Below, piece by piece: positions 1 through 9,877 of a DNA stretch of 64,000 bases. The notes beneath the pieces were generated by a model. It was given only the letters and a program-made list of their open reading frames with translations, did not search any database and had not been told where the DNA came from. The position numbers were made by a program, and so were the translations under genes. Origin of the DNA: an uncultured Paraburkholderia sp. (GTDB lineage Bacteria; Pseudomonadota; Gammaproteobacteria; Burkholderiales; Burkholderiaceae); the NCBI GenBank assembly GCA_940747215.1, contig CALNWS010000001.1:112369-176368 (forward strand). The letters are read 5' to 3'. Numbering within the stretch: position 1 is the stretch's first letter; each line of letters opens with the position of its first letter.

Positions 1-848
1 TCCAGCGCATCGAGGTCTCCGAAATCCACCAGCACCTGTCCGCGTCCACGTCGGCCGAGTTTGATCTTCACCGTTGCGGCCAGCAGATCGGACAACTCTT
101 CTTCGAGGCGACGCGTGTCGCGGCCGCCGTCCGGATTTGCACGTGCCTTGACCGCGGGCGCGGCCTTGGTGGTCGCCGTCACGAGCTTTTCGGTCTCGCG
201 CACCGACATGCGCTTGTTGACCACTTGGTTGGCCAACGTAATTTGCGTCGCAGCGTCGACGGCGAGCAACGCGCGCGCGTGGCCCATGTCGAGGTCGCCG
301 GCGAGCAACATCGTTTGAACGGGCGACGCGAGGTTCAACAGACGCAGCAGGTTCGATACGGCACTACGTGAGCGCCCCACCGATTCCGCCGCCTGTTCAT
401 GCGTGAAATTGAATTCGTCGAGCAGACGCTGGATGCCTTGCGCCTCTTCCAGAGGATTCAGATCTTCGCGCTGAATATTCTCAATCAGTGCCATCGCCGC
501 GGCAGCCTGATCGGGCACATCCTTTACGAGCACCGGCACTTCTTCGAGACCGGCCAAACGCGCGGCGCGGAAACGACGTTCGCCGGCGATGATCTCGTAC
601 TTGTCCGCTGAGACCGGCCGAACCAGAATCGGTTGCATCAGACCTTGTGCGCAAATGCTTGCCGCCAGTTCCTGCAGCGCGCCTTCGTCCATGCGCGTAC
701 GCGGCTGATACTTGCCCACCTGCATCTTGGTCAGCGGCAACACGTTCGGCGCACCTTCGATCGCCACCGCTTCCGTGATATCCGAGCTGCCACCCAGCAA
801 CGCTTCCAGTCCGCGCCCCAAACCCTTCTTTCTTGCCACTGCGTTCAT
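1..848 (-). CDS. parB: Chromosome partitioning protein ParB (C-terminus outside window)
   Basis: Binds parS centromere sites and spreads on DNA to load SMC and direct ParA-driven origin segregation. The reading frame is open from an ATG at 848 to the window edge with no stop. The N-terminus MNAVARKKGLGRGLEALLGG is the typical ParB start, and the visible C-terminal part ends in a dimerisation-type stretch (GRGQVLVDFGDLDALD). The last residues lie beyond position 1. It follows parA by 18 bp on the same strand, so the two are probably co-transcribed. A perfect parS lies about 2.1 kb upstream inside mnmG. No decay is visible. Confidence 0.95.
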   Translation of the reverse strand, partial: MNAVARKKGLGRGLEALLGGSSDITEAVAIEGAPNVLPLTKMQVGKYQPRTRMDEGALQELAASICAQGLMQPILVRPVSADKYEIIAGERRFRAARLAGLEEVPVLVKDVPDQAAAAMALIENIQREDLNPLEEAQGIQRLLDEFNFTHEQAAESVGRSRSAVSNLLRLLNLASPVQTMLLAGDLDMGHARALLAVDAATQITLANQVVNKRMSVRETEKLVTATTKAAPAVKARANPDGGRDTRRLEEELSDLLAATVKIKLGRRGRGQVLVDFGDLDAL

Positions 849-866
849 CGTGCTTCCTCGATCCGC

Positions 867-1658
867 TTAGGATGCTAGGGGCGCGTCGTTCAACGCACGC
901 ACCCGCTCAATCATTTCCGCTCCGAACTGCACATACGCTTGCGCACCGCGCGACGCCTTGTCGAACACGACGCCCGGCAGCCCATAGCTGGGCGCCTCGG
1001 CGAGACGGACGTTACGCGGAATGACCGCGTCGAACACCTTGTCGCCGAAATGTTCTTTCAGTTGATCCGAGACTTGCTGTTGCAACGTGATACGTGGATC
1101 GAACATCACACGCAGCAGGCCGATGACCTTCAGATCACGGTTCAAATTCGCGTGGACCTGCTTGATCGTGTTGACCAGATCGGACAAGCCCTCGAGCGCA
1201 AAGTACTCACACTGCATCGGAATCACGACACCGTGCGCCGTGCACAGTCCGTTCAGCGTCAACAGCGACAGCGCAGGCGGGCAGTCGATCAGCACAAATT
1301 CGTATTCGTTTTCGACGGCAGCGAGCGCCACCTTGAGTTGCCGCTCGCGATTCTGCACGCTGACCAGTTCGACCTCGGCGCCCGCCAGTTCACGATTCGC
1401 GGGCAACACGTCGTAGCCGACCGCTTCCGGACGCATGCGCGCGTCGATGACCGAGACGCCGTCTACGAGCACTTCGTAAACCGTGTTCGTGCACGCGGCC
1501 TTGTCGATCCCGCTGCCCATCGTGGCGTTGCCCTGCGGATCCAGATCGATGAGAAGGACCCGCTGTCCCTGCGCTGCCAAGCTCGCGGCCAGATTGACTG
1601 CAGTCGTCGTCTTGCCGACGCCGCCTTTCTGGTTCGCAACGCAGAAGATTTTTGCCAT
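867..1658 (-). CDS. parA: Chromosome partitioning ATPase ParA
   Basis: Soj/ParA-type Walker ATPase that works with ParB in origin segregation. The product is 263 aa. It has the deviant Walker A motif KGGVGKTT at about residues 11-18, the LIDLDPQGN motif, and the LIDCPPALS Walker B-like segment. The frame is open further upstream (to 1859), but those 67 residues look unlike ParA and run into rsmG. The start at 1658 (MAKIFCVANQKGG) is preceded by a purine-rich AAAAGGGA box and gives the normal family length. It lies between rsmG and parB as in many betaproteobacteria. Intact. Confidence 0.97.
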   Translation of the reverse strand: MAKIFCVANQKGGVGKTTTAVNLAASLAAQGQRVLLIDLDPQGNATMGSGIDKAACTNTVYEVLVDGVSVIDARMRPEAVGYDVLPANRELAGAEVELVSVQNRERQLKVALAAVENEYEFVLIDCPPALSLLTLNGLCTAHGVVIPMQCEYFALEGLSDLVNTIKQVHANLNRDLKVIGLLRVMFDPRITLQQQVSDQLKEHFGDKVFDAVIPRNVRLAEAPSYGLPGVVFDKASRGAQAYVQFGAEMIERVRALNDAPLAS

Positions 1659-1740
1659 CGTTGGTGCGTCCCTTTTGCTGCTAATAAATTGATAAGACTG
1701 TCGCTTTCGCCAGCGACGTCGTGGCGCGTCGCCGAGGCCG

Positions 1741-2421
1741 TCAGTTAGCTTCGTCCACTCGCACTTTGATGAGATGACGCTCAGCGTCGAGCAGCGGCAC
1801 GGTGAGCCGGATAACCTGTTCCACGTGAGAAGCCGCAGGCAGCCGCTCGATTTCGCCATCCGGACGCACGCCCTTCATCGCCCAGATCGCGCCTTGCTCT
1901 GCAACGAGATGACGGGCCAGTGTAATGAAATCCGACAGCTCTGCGAATGCGCGCGAGACGATTACATCGAACTTTGCCGGGACTTCGGTACCCGGTTGCA
2001 ATGTCTCGACGCGACCGGTCACGACCGAGAGGTTCGTGAGTTCGAGCTCCGCCTTGGCTTGCGACTGGAACGCCGTCTTTTTATGAACGATGTCGTTCAC
2101 CGTAACGGTCCAGTCAGGCAGAACGATCGCCAGCACGATGCCCGGCAGGCCACCGCCTGAACCAACGTCGAGGACCGACGACGGCCCAAGCGGCGCAAGA
2201 TGCGGCACGATAGAAAGCGAATCCAGAATGTGCTGAATCAGCATCTGCTTGGGATCGCGGATTGCCGTGAGGTTATAGACGGCGTTCCATTTGGACAGCA
2301 ATGCGACATAGTCGAGCAGCTTTCCCTGTTGCGCGTCGCTCAACTCCAGCCCGAGTTCACGAATGCCGTCCGCGAGCATCGGTGTCAACACTTCCCTGCT
2401 ACTGCCCTTCTGACTCGTCAT
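1741..2421 (-). CDS. rsmG: 16S rRNA (guanine-527-N7) methyltransferase RsmG
   Basis: Methylates N7 of G527 in 16S rRNA using S-adenosylmethionine. The product is 226 aa, the normal size. The SAM-binding motif [10 protein letters not shown] is at about residues 85-94, preceded by the conserved N-terminal helix ([13 protein letters not shown]). Its ATG overlaps the mnmG stop codon by 4 bp (ATGA), so the two are translationally coupled. An imperfect parS-like palindrome lies inside the gene at 1817-1832. Intact. Confidence 0.96.
   Translation of the reverse strand: MTSQKGSSREVLTPMLADGIRELGLELSDAQQGKLLDYVALLSKWNAVYNLTAIRDPKQMLIQHILDSLSIVPHLAPLGPSSVLDVGSGGGLPGIVLAIVLPDWTVTVNDIVHKKTAFQSQAKAELELTNLSVVTGRVETLQPGTEVPAKFDVIVSRAFAELSDFITLARHLVAEQGAIWAMKGVRPDGEIERLPAASHVEQVIRLTVPLLDAERHLIKVRVDEAN
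1817..1832. promoter_or_regulatory. Possible degenerate parS site
   Basis: TGTTCCACGTGAGAAG matches the parS consensus TGTTNCACGTGAAACA at 13 of 16 positions; the left half is perfect and the mismatches are at the right end. It sits within rsmG near a perfect site. Binding by ParB is uncertain. Confidence 0.35.
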
Positions 2422-4388
2422 TGCGCCACCGGCGTGTTGTCGTTGCCAGCGCCGCCCTGCTTCGGCGACCGACGGCCCAAGCCACGCTTCAAATGCACCA
2501 TTAGCAGCGAGATTGCAGCCGGTGTGATGCCCGAAATACGTGACGCCTGACCAATGGTTTCGGGACGGAACTGCGTCAGCTTCTGGCGTGCTTCAAACGA
2601 CAAGCCGCGCACCTCTGTATAGTCCAGCCCTTCAGGCAGACGCGTTTTTTCGTGCGCTTCGTTGCGCTCGATTTCGTCGGCTTGTCGATCGATATAGCCC
2701 TGATATTTGATGCCAATCTCGATCTGTTCCTTGATCTGCGCTAGCAGCACATCGTCTTCAGCGAGAACTTCCGGCGCGGCGCAAGCGCCTTCGCGCAGCC
2801 CGCAGACGCCGTCATAGCTCACGCCCGGTCGACGCAGCAGATCCGCGAGACTGTATTCATGGTCTATCGGCTTGCCCAGCAAAGCAGTCGCTTCATCAAC
2901 CGATAACGTCTTAGGATTGACCCACGTCGTACGAAGACGCTCTGTTTCACGTGAAACAGCATCGCGCTTCCGGCTGAACGCGTCCCAACAGACGTCGTCG
3001 ACAACGCCCAGCTCACGGCCAATTTCTGTCAATCGCATATCTGCATTGTCTTCACGCAGGTTAAGACGGTACTCCGCGCGGCTCGTGAACATCCGGTACG
3101 GCTCGGACACGCCGCGTGTCACCAGATCGTCGACCAGTACGCCCAGATACGCTTGGTCGCGACGCGGGCACCACGCTTCCTTGCCCTGCACATAAAGGCC
3201 AGCATTGATACCGGCCAGCAAGCCCTGCGCGGCGGCTTCTTCGTAACCCGTCGTGCCGTTGATCTGGCCGGCGAAGAACAAGCCACTGATAATCTTTGTC
3301 TCCAGCGAAGCCTTTAGTCCACGCGGGTCGAAGTAGTCATACTCGATCGCGTAGCCGGGCCGCAGAATGTGCGCGTGCTCAAGGCCGCTCATCGAACGCA
3401 CCAGCTCAAGCTGCACGTCGAACGGCAAGCTGGTGGAGATACCGTTCGGATAGAACTCATTCGTGGTCAGGCCTTCGGGCTCCAAGAAAATCTGGTGCGA
3501 TTCCTTGGACGCAAAGCGATGAATCTTGTCCTCGATCGACGGGCAATAGCGCGGCCCCACTCCTTCGATCACGCCCGTGTACATCGGCGAGCGATCCAGG
3601 CCACTGCGGATAATGTCGTGCGTACGCTCGTTGGTATGCGTGACCCAGCAAGGCATTTGCTGCGGATGCTGCTCAACTCGGCCCAAGAACGAGAACACCG
3701 GCACTGGATCTAGATCGCCCGACTGCTCTTCCAGCTTCGAAAAATCGATCGTCCGGCCCTCGATACGCGGCGGCGTTCCGGTCTTGAGGCGGCCTTGAGG
3801 CAGCTTCAATTCCTTCAGACGCGCTGACAACGACACCGCAGCGGGATCGCCCGCGCGGCCGCCGGTGTAATTGTTCAGGCCCACGTGAATCTTGCCATCG
3901 AGGAACGTGCCGGCTGTCAGCACGACCGCGCGCGCGAGGAAGCAAACGCCCACCTGCGTCACCGCACCGACTACGCGATCGCCCTCGACGATCAGGTCGT
4001 CGACAGCCTGCTGGAACAGCCACAAATTCGGCTGATTCTCCAAGCGACGGCGAATCGCCTGCTTGTACAGCAGTCGGTCGGCTTGCGCACGCGTCGCGCG
4101 CACAGCCGGACCTTTCGACGAATTAAGGATGCGGAACTGGATGCCGCCCTCGTCCGTTGCCGCCGCCATAGCGCCACCGAGCGCATCGACTTCCTTAACC
4201 AGATGGCCTTTGCCAATGCCGCCAATCGACGGATTGCAGCTCATCTGCCCTAGCGTTTCGATGTTGTGGGTCAACAAAAGAGTCGTGTTGCCCATGCGCG
4301 CAGAGGCCAAGGCGGCCTCCGTGCCAGCATGACCACCGCCGACGACGATAACGTCAAATTCTGTGGGAAAAAGCATCGCGGATCTCAC
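2418..4388 (-). CDS. mnmG: tRNA uridine 5-carboxymethylaminomethyl modification enzyme MnmG (GidA)
   Basis: FAD-dependent subunit of the MnmE-MnmG complex that installs cmnm5 at wobble uridine 34. The product is 656 aa, slightly longer than the roughly 630 aa E. coli protein. The N-terminal FAD-binding motif [16 protein letters not shown] is at about residues 14-29; the conserved [17 protein letters not shown] and [21 protein letters not shown] segments are present. A second in-frame ATG (4376, [15 protein letters not shown]) fits the family start as well as the first one. The gene hosts a perfect parS at 2943-2958. Intact, although the later enzyme of this modification pathway (mnmC, 28977-30857) is broken. 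Confidence 0.96.
   Translation of the reverse strand: MRSAMLFPTEFDVIVVGGGHAGTEAALASARMGNTTLLLTHNIETLGQMSCNPSIGGIGKGHLVKEVDALGGAMAAATDEGGIQFRILNSSKGPAVRATRAQADRLLYKQAIRRRLENQPNLWLFQQAVDDLIVEGDRVVGAVTQVGVCFLARAVVLTAGTFLDGKIHVGLNNYTGGRAGDPAAVSLSARLKELKLPQGRLKTGTPPRIEGRTIDFSKLEEQSGDLDPVPVFSFLGRVEQHPQQMPCWVTHTNERTHDIIRSGLDRSPMYTGVIEGVGPRYCPSIEDKIHRFASKESHQIFLEPEGLTTNEFYPNGISTSLPFDVQLELVRSMSGLEHAHILRPGYAIEYDYFDPRGLKASLETKIISGLFFAGQINGTTGYEEAAAQGLLAGINAGLYVQGKEAWCPRRDQAYLGVLVDDLVTRGVSEPYRMFTSRAEYRLNLREDNADMRLTEIGRELGVVDDVCWDAFSRKRDAVSRETERLRTTWVNPKTLSVDEATALLGKPIDHEYSLADLLRRPGVSYDGVCGLREGACAAPEVLAEDDVLLAQIKEQIEIGIKYQGYIDRQADEIERNEAHEKTRLPEGLDYTEVRGLSFEARQKLTQFRPETIGQASRISGITPAAISLLMVHLKRGLGRRSPKQGGAGNDNTPVAQ
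2943..2958. promoter_or_regulatory. parS: parS centromere site
   Basis: TGTTTCACGTGAAACA is a perfect 16-bp palindrome identical to the bacterial chromosomal parS consensus. It lies inside mnmG, close to parA and parB, where origin-proximal parS sites commonly occur. It marks this window as origin-proximal sequence of a main chromosome. Confidence 0.93.
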
Positions 4389-4492
4389 GCCAGATCGTCG
4401 CGTGAGCCTTCAAAGAAAAAAGTATGTGCGAATTATAACGGGTTCAGGTTCGGCCCGAATTTCGTCCGAATGGCTAGCCAATAAAAATCTGT

Positions 4493-5047
4493 TTAGGCCG
4501 CCTTCTTCGCCGGCCCCAAGTACATTTCGATCACGTAACCGTAATCGGAAATCTGCAACGCGGCGGCCAACTGCAAGCATTTGCCGTTCGCCGCCCGACA
4601 GCGTGCCGGCCGCCTGCTTGCGACGCTCCTTCAAGCGGGGAAACAGCGAGAACACGTGTTCGAGTGGTCGAGGAAATTGCGCTCGCCTGCCCGCTTGCGG
4701 CGATACGCGCCCAGAACGAGGTTGTCCTCCACCGTCATGGACGCAAACAGTTCGCGCTTCTCCGGCACCAGACACATGCCCCGCGCGACGCGTTTTTCAA
4801 CCGGCAGCGCGCCCACGTCTTCACCTTGATAGACGACCGAGCCTTTCGCGTGACCTGTAATGGGCAGCGCGCCCATCACAGCATTCAGCAGCGTCGACTT
4901 CCCCGCGCCGTTCGGGCCGATCACGAAAACGATCTGCCCCGGCCGCACCTTGATCGCCGCGCCGTGCAGTGCCCCGACCTTGCCGTATCGAACCGACAGG
5001 CCGTTGACGTCCAGAATCGGCGCCGCGCCGTTCGTTGTGTTTTCCAT
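4493..5047 (-). pseudogene. livF: Branched-chain amino acid ABC transporter ATPase LivF, frameshifted and deleted
   Basis: The N-terminal part (from ATG 5047) has a good Walker A, GPNGAGKSTLLNA, and continues to the VEDNLVLGAYRRK segment. The frame is lost near 4650, and the signature segment TLSGGERQMLAVGR continues in another frame. Directly after it the sequence jumps, in a third frame, to the LivF C-terminus ISDYGYVIEMYLG, so Walker B and the H-loop region have been deleted. The remnant is about 185 codons against roughly 235 in a functional LivF. It lies just downstream of the livMG remnant. The gene cannot make a working ATPase. Confidence 0.9.
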
Positions 5048-6395
5048 CGCTCCACCCCGCCAAGATACGCTTCCAGCACAGCCGGATCCTGCTGCACTTC
5101 CTGTGGCAAACCTTCCGCGATGCGCGTACCGAACTCCATCACCACGAGGCGATCGGTCAGGTTCATCACGAAATCCATATCGTGCTCGACCAGCAGCACG
5201 CTCATCCCTTCAGCCTTCAGGCGGCGCAGCAGGTCTGCGAGTTGCCGCTTTTCCGCAAGCCCGCAGCCGGTTCGTCCAGCAATAGCAAAGTCGGATCGCA
5301 GCAAAGCGCACGCGCGATTTCCAGAATGCGCTGCTGACCCAGCGCCAGGACTGCCCGCTTCATCGTATGCTGCTCGAGGCCGACGCGGCGAATCTGACGA
5401 GCGGCTTCGGCCATCAGACGCGCCTCTTCCGCGCTGTTCAGGCGCGCGACACTGCGCTAGACGCCGACATGACCGCGCAAGTGTGCGCCGATCGCCACGT
5501 TCTCCAGCACCGTCATGCCGGGCAACAGCTTGACGTACTGGAACGTGCGGCCGATGCCGCGTTTGACGATTTCACGTGAGCTTAGCGCGTCGATACGCTC
5601 GCCACGGAACGTGATCTCGCCGCTCGTCGCTTGCAGAATGCCCGTGACGAGGTTGAACGTGGTCGACTTGCCGGCACCGTTCGGGCCGATCAGACCGATG
5701 ATCTGGCCCGCCTTCACCTCGAGGCTGACATCGTTCACTGCAACCAGTCCGCCGAACTGCTTGCGCGCCTTGTTGACCTTCAGCAGGTCTTCGCCGGCTG
5801 CCGGCTTGCTGCGCTGCGGCAACGGCTCGGCATGATCAGACAAATGCGCACGCGGACCCTTCGGGAAGAAACGCGCGACGAACGGCCAGACGCCCTGCCG
5901 CGCATATTGCAGCAGCAGCACCGTCAGAATGGCCGCGCCGAGCACCACGCCCCATACGTGCGAAACGCCGCCCACCACCGCCATGAACAGGAACTCGATG
6001 CCGTGTTCAGACTGAACGGCGTAGGGTTCACCGCGCGCTGCAAATGCGCAAAATGCGTATACAGAAAGAAAGCCCGAGATCTACGCGAGCACCGCTGCAT
6101 ACACGAAGATCACCACGCGCTTCCAGCCCGTGTTGACGCCCATCGACTCCGCCATCAAGCCGCCGCCGCGCAGCGCACGGATCGCCCGTCCCGGACGGCT
6201 GTTAAGCAAGTTCTGAACGGATACCACGGCGCCGAGCACGACCAGCCAGATCAGGTAATATGGCGCCCGGATTCTAGGTTGATGCCAAACACATTCAGCA
6301 CCGGAATCCCGTTGATGCCGTCGTACTTGCCGAGCATCTCCAGATTGCCGACCAGATAGAACAGCGCGAGAGGCGCCGCGTATCGTTGTTGTGAA
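5047..6395 (-). pseudogene. Fused LivM permease / LivG ATPase of ABC transporter, decayed
   Basis: LivM-type membrane segments (LALFYLVGNLEMLGKYDG, then APYYLIWLVVLGAVVSVQNL and VVIFVYAAVLA) lead into GGVSHVWGVVLGAAILTVL. A LivG ATPase domain follows in the same frame (GPNGAGKSTTFNLVTG at about 5690). Such permease-ATPase fusions are known in Burkholderia. The first permease helices are missing. There is an in-frame TAG at 6081-6083, frame loss near 5457, and further shifts through the signature and Walker B region ([10 protein letters not shown]). The presumed LivG stop TGA, which would overlap the livF ATG as TGATG, reads CGA at 5047-5049, so even the terminator codon is gone. Confidence 0.85.
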
Positions 6396-6400
6396 CCTGC

Positions 6401-7563
6401 TTAGTCGTTCTGAAGTTTCCACTTGCCGTCGACGATCTGCACGATCACGCGTGCGCGTTTGTCGAGGCCTTTGTGGTCGGTCGTGGTCATGTTGAAGATG
6501 CCATTTGCGCCGGGCAGGTCCTTCACGTTTTCGAGCGCGCCGCGCAATGCCACGCGGAACGCTTCGGTACCGGGCTGAGCCGTCTTCAGAGCGACCGGAA
6601 TTGCGGCTTGCAGAAGCTGGCCTGCGTCCCATGTGTGACCGCCGAACGTGGCCACCGAACCTGCGCCGTACGCCTTCTCGTACGCGGCCTTATTCTCGTA
6701 CGCGGCCTTATATTCCAGCGACGACTTCTTCACCGGGTTCGAATCGGGCAGTTGATCTGCCACGACGATCGGGCCGGCCGGCAGCAGTTCGCCTTCGCAC
6801 ACACGCGCAGGAAGTCGTTGTTGGCGACGCCGTGCGTCTTGATAGACCTTGCCCTTGTAGCCGCGCTCTTTCAGCGTTTTGGCTGGCAGCGCCGACGGCG
6901 TGCCCGCACCCGCGATCAGCACGGCATCCGGATTCGCGCCCATCGTCTTGAGCACCTGGCCCGTGACCGATGTGTCCGTGCGGTTAAAGCGTTCGTTGGA
7001 GACGATCTTCAGATGATGCGCAGCGGCCGCTGCCGTGAACACGTTGTTCCAGCCGTCGCCGTATGCGTCTGCGAAGCCGATGAAGCCCACGGTTTTCACG
7101 CCGTGACGTTCCCCTGTAGTCGGCGATCGCGTCGGCCATCAGGCTGTCGTTCTGAGGCGGTTTGAAGGCCCATGCGCGCTTCGCGTCCATCGGCGGGATG
7201 ATCGCTGCGGATGCCGCCAGCGAGATCACCAGCGTCTTGCCTTTGGTCGCGGGCGAGCATTGCGAGTGCGTTCGGCGTGACAGTGGAGCCGATGATCGCG
7301 TCGACGTGGTCTTCATCGATCAGCTTGCGCGTGTTCTGCATGGCTTTGCCGGTATCGGACGCGTCGTCGAGAATAATGTACTGCACCGTCTTGCCGCCGA
7401 TCTCCTTCGGCAACAATCCGATCGTGTTCTTTTCAGGAATCCCGAGCGACGCAGCCGGGCCGGTTGCCGACACCGTGACGCCGATTTTCACGTCTGTGAA
7501 TGCATGGCCACTCCATGCTACGGAAACCCCCGTGGCAACCAGTGCCGCGCTCATCCAACGCAA
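6401..7563 (-). pseudogene. ABC transporter substrate-binding protein (LivK-like), frameshifted
   Basis: Periplasmic-binding-protein-fold receptor (Peripla_BP_6 type) for amino acids. The N-terminus at 7563 has a signal peptide (ALVATGVSVAWSGHA) and the start of the mature domain (VKIGVTVSATGPAASLG). The frame is lost near 7250, regained around LVISLAASAAIIPPMDAKRAW, and shifted again near 7110; the rest (FADAYGDGWNNVFTAAAAAH to the C-terminus DGKWKLQND) contains another short shift near 6820. It also carries an 18-bp tandem duplication (6675-6710). First gene of the dead operon with livMG and livF. Confidence 0.9.
6675..6710. repeat. 18-bp perfect tandem duplication inside dead livK
   Basis: The unit TTCTCGTACGCGGCCTTA occurs twice back to back (6675-6692 and 6693-6710). 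It doubles the residues YENKAA in the decayed substrate-binding protein. It looks like a replication-slippage event, similar to one in marR at 24705-24740. Confidence 0.9.
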
Positions 7564-8114
7564 TGCCGACTTCCTCCTGCTCCTCTGTTAACCCCGTTAA
7601 TCTATTCGACATTAAATCGGCAGAAAAATGTGTCGATTTAATCCCGACCCAGCGGTCGGTGAATAGCGAGTCTACCGGACGAAAACCGCGCGCTGCAAAC
7701 ATTTTGCAGGGTTTAAATGGTATGTACAGAAGTAAAGCGACGAATAAAAAGCAGCGCCGGATAATCGGCAATTTTGACTAACGCTATTTGAAAACCACAA
7801 ATAAAAAGCGCTGTTGGATATCAATCCAACAGCGCTTTCGTCTGGGCACTGTGTGCCTCATTGTCTCCTCGTTCTCCACCTAAAAATTCAGTGCATCAGG
7901 ACTAATTACAGATTAAACGAGTGCCTTAAACGCTACAACTAGCAATTACCCTAGTGGTGTGCAGTGCGGCACTGAATTGGGGCACGCTTGCGCCGCTTTC
8001 GTCAGATCCCGGGCGGCGAAACGCAGAGCCCGCAGTATAGCGTGACGCCAGGCTTTACAGCGCATTCGATCGGATGCCAAAGCAACGTTTCAGGTCAAAC
8101 AGTTTCATTGCGCG
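7564..8114. other. Intergenic region between two dead transporter operons
   Basis: No gene is visible. The left part is the former upstream region of the livK-livMG-livF operon (AT-rich around 7590-7640). The right part is the trailer of the second liv operon and holds one strong hairpin at 7805-7838. The rest shows nothing I can interpret. Confidence 0.6.
7805..7838 (-). terminator. Rho-independent terminator of the second liv operon
   Basis: A perfect 15-bp stem (AAAGCGCTGTTGGAT and its complement) with a 4-nt loop. Read on the minus strand it is followed by TTTTTATTT. It lies about 280 bp downstream of the end of livM (8115), so it would have ended the 8115-12420 operon. Confidence 0.85.
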
Positions 8115-9083
8115 TCACGCCTGCAGCGGCCGCACTCGCGCGACGATCTCGCCGACAATGCCGCGCCGGAACGCCAGCACGCAGGCAATGAAGATGATGC
8201 CCGTGACTATCGTCACCGATTCGCCGAGCGAACGGAACCAGTCCACACCCGTCGATGCCGCGAGCGCCCCGCCGATGTCGCCGAGCCGGTCCTCGAGCGC
8301 GACGATCAGCGCTGCGCTTAGCAGCGGTCTAAACAACGTGCCCATGCCGCCTACGAGCATCATCAGGATAACGAGGCCCGACATGGTCCAGTACGCGTCG
8401 CTCAACGTCTAGAAGCCCTGCACGAGCACTTTCAGCGAACCGGCAAGATCGGCCAGTCCCGCCAACAGAATGAACGCAAGCAGCTTGAAGCGATCGGTGT
8501 CGTAACCGAGCGAAACGGCACGCGGCTCGTTCTCCTTGATATCCACCAGCACCTGACCGAACGGCGAATGTACGATCCGCACGATCAGCAGGAACGCCGC
8601 CACCATCAGTGCCAGCATGACGAAGTACAGCGCCACGTCCGAAGAGAGATCGAGCACGCCGAACAGCTTGCCGCGCGGCACGCCTTGCAGGCCGTCTTCA
8701 CCGTGCGTGAACGGCGCCTGCAGGAACACGAAGTAGACCATCTGCGCGAGCGTCACCATCGCAAAGTAGATGCCCTGACGCCGGATCGCGAAGATGCCGA
8801 CAATCAGACCGAGCAGCGTCGCCGCGGCTGTGCCGGCCAGCACGCCGAGTTCCGGCGAGAAGTTGAGCGACTGCATCGCGTAGCCGGTGATGTAGCCCGC
8901 TGTCGCGAGAAACATCGCGTACCCGAAAGAGAGCAAACCCGTGTAGCCGATCAGCAGATTGAACGCCGCCGCGAAGAGCGCGAAGCACATCACCTTCATC
9001 ACGAAGAGCGGGTAGATGCCGAGAACGGGGACGGCAAGCAGCACGATTAGCAGCAGACCGTAGAAGATTTCTCTCTGCATCAT
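8115..9083 (-). pseudogene. livM: Branched-chain amino acid ABC permease LivM with one nonsense codon
   Basis: Inner-membrane permease of a HAAT-family ABC importer. It has the LivM features AAFNLLIGYTGLLSFGYAMF, the EAA-type cytoplasmic loop (IKENEPRAVSLGYD) and about eight to ten hydrophobic helices over 322 codons, which is full length. A single in-frame TAG at 8409-8411 (GF*TLSDAYWTMSG) cuts off the last 98 residues. Everything else is clean, so this is a young lesion or a read-through candidate, but the partner genes livH, livK, livF and livG are all broken too. It overlaps livH by 4 bp. Confidence 0.88.
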
Positions 9084-9825
9084 TTTTCCTTGCCGAAGAA
9101 ACCCGCCGGGCGCACCAGCAACACGAGCGCCATGATGACGAAGACGACGGTCGCCGAAGCTTCCGGGTAAAACACGCGCGTCAGCCCTTCAATCACGGTT
9201 GGCCCATCAGCGGAGAAACCTAGATCACCGGCGCGGCTAGCGCAACGCCGAAGCCATAGGTGAGCGTAATCATCAACGGGACGTTGATGCCGAACGCTTC
9301 GACGAGTTTCGGGTTCTCGGTACCCGCGCGAAGATAGGCGCCGAGCCGCGTCTTTTCGATCACGAACCAAGTCGCGAAACACACCACGAGCGAAGCCACC
9401 ACGACCCATGCGCGATAGTTCGGCAGGAACATGGCCGAGGTTGGTTGCACCCGATAGCGCCGACGGCACGTCGTACGGTTGGCCCGACGAACCGTAAATG
9501 GCGCGGAATACGCCTTCCACGACGAGCGTCAGACCGAACGTGAGAAGCAGACCATACAGATGGTCGAGTTTGTACAGCCAGCGCAGCATGGTGCGTTCGA
9601 TGAGAATACCGAACAGCCCGACCACGAGCGGTACGAGTATCAGCATCACCCAATAGGGCAAGCCGAAATAGGAAAGCCCATCCACGCGAGCATCGCGCCA
9701 AGCATGAACAACGCGCCGTGCGCGAAGTTGATCGCGTTGAGCAAGCCGAAGATCACTGCGAGGCCGAGACTCAGAATCGCATAGAACGATCCGTTCACGA
9801 GTCCCAGCAGCAGCTAGCTCAGCAT
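9080..9825 (-). pseudogene. livH: Branched-chain amino acid ABC permease LivH, decayed
   Basis: The start at 9825 reads MLS then TAG, then the LivH N-terminus LLLGLVNGSFYAILSLGLAV and NAINFAHGALFMLGAMLAWMG. The frame shifts near 9680 to LPYWVMLILVPLVVGLFGIL, shifts again near 9450 to YRAWVVVASLVVCFATWFVI, and returns to the first frame for the C-terminus (VLLVRPAGFFGKEK). One nonsense codon at codon 4 and at least three frameshifts leave no function. The C-terminus overlaps the livM start by 4 bp, showing the former operon order livK-livH-livM. Confidence 0.88.
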
Positions 9826-9877
9826 CGCCGGTAGCGGTATCCATTGAAACCTTAATACATCGCCAGGGTGATATCGC

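Noticed and set aside
939..1748. 269-codon frame on the plus strand
   Set aside because: Antisense shadow of parA; Arg/Asp/Gln-rich composition typical of reverse reading of GC-rich coding DNA.
867..1859. ParA with a 67-residue N-terminal extension (330 aa)
   Set aside because: The extension overlaps rsmG, has no family similarity, and the internal ATG at 1658 gives the standard ParA start.
5572..5588. Third parS site around TTTCACGTGAGC
   Set aside because: Only the core CACGTGA and a few left bases match; too weak compared with the perfect site at 2943.
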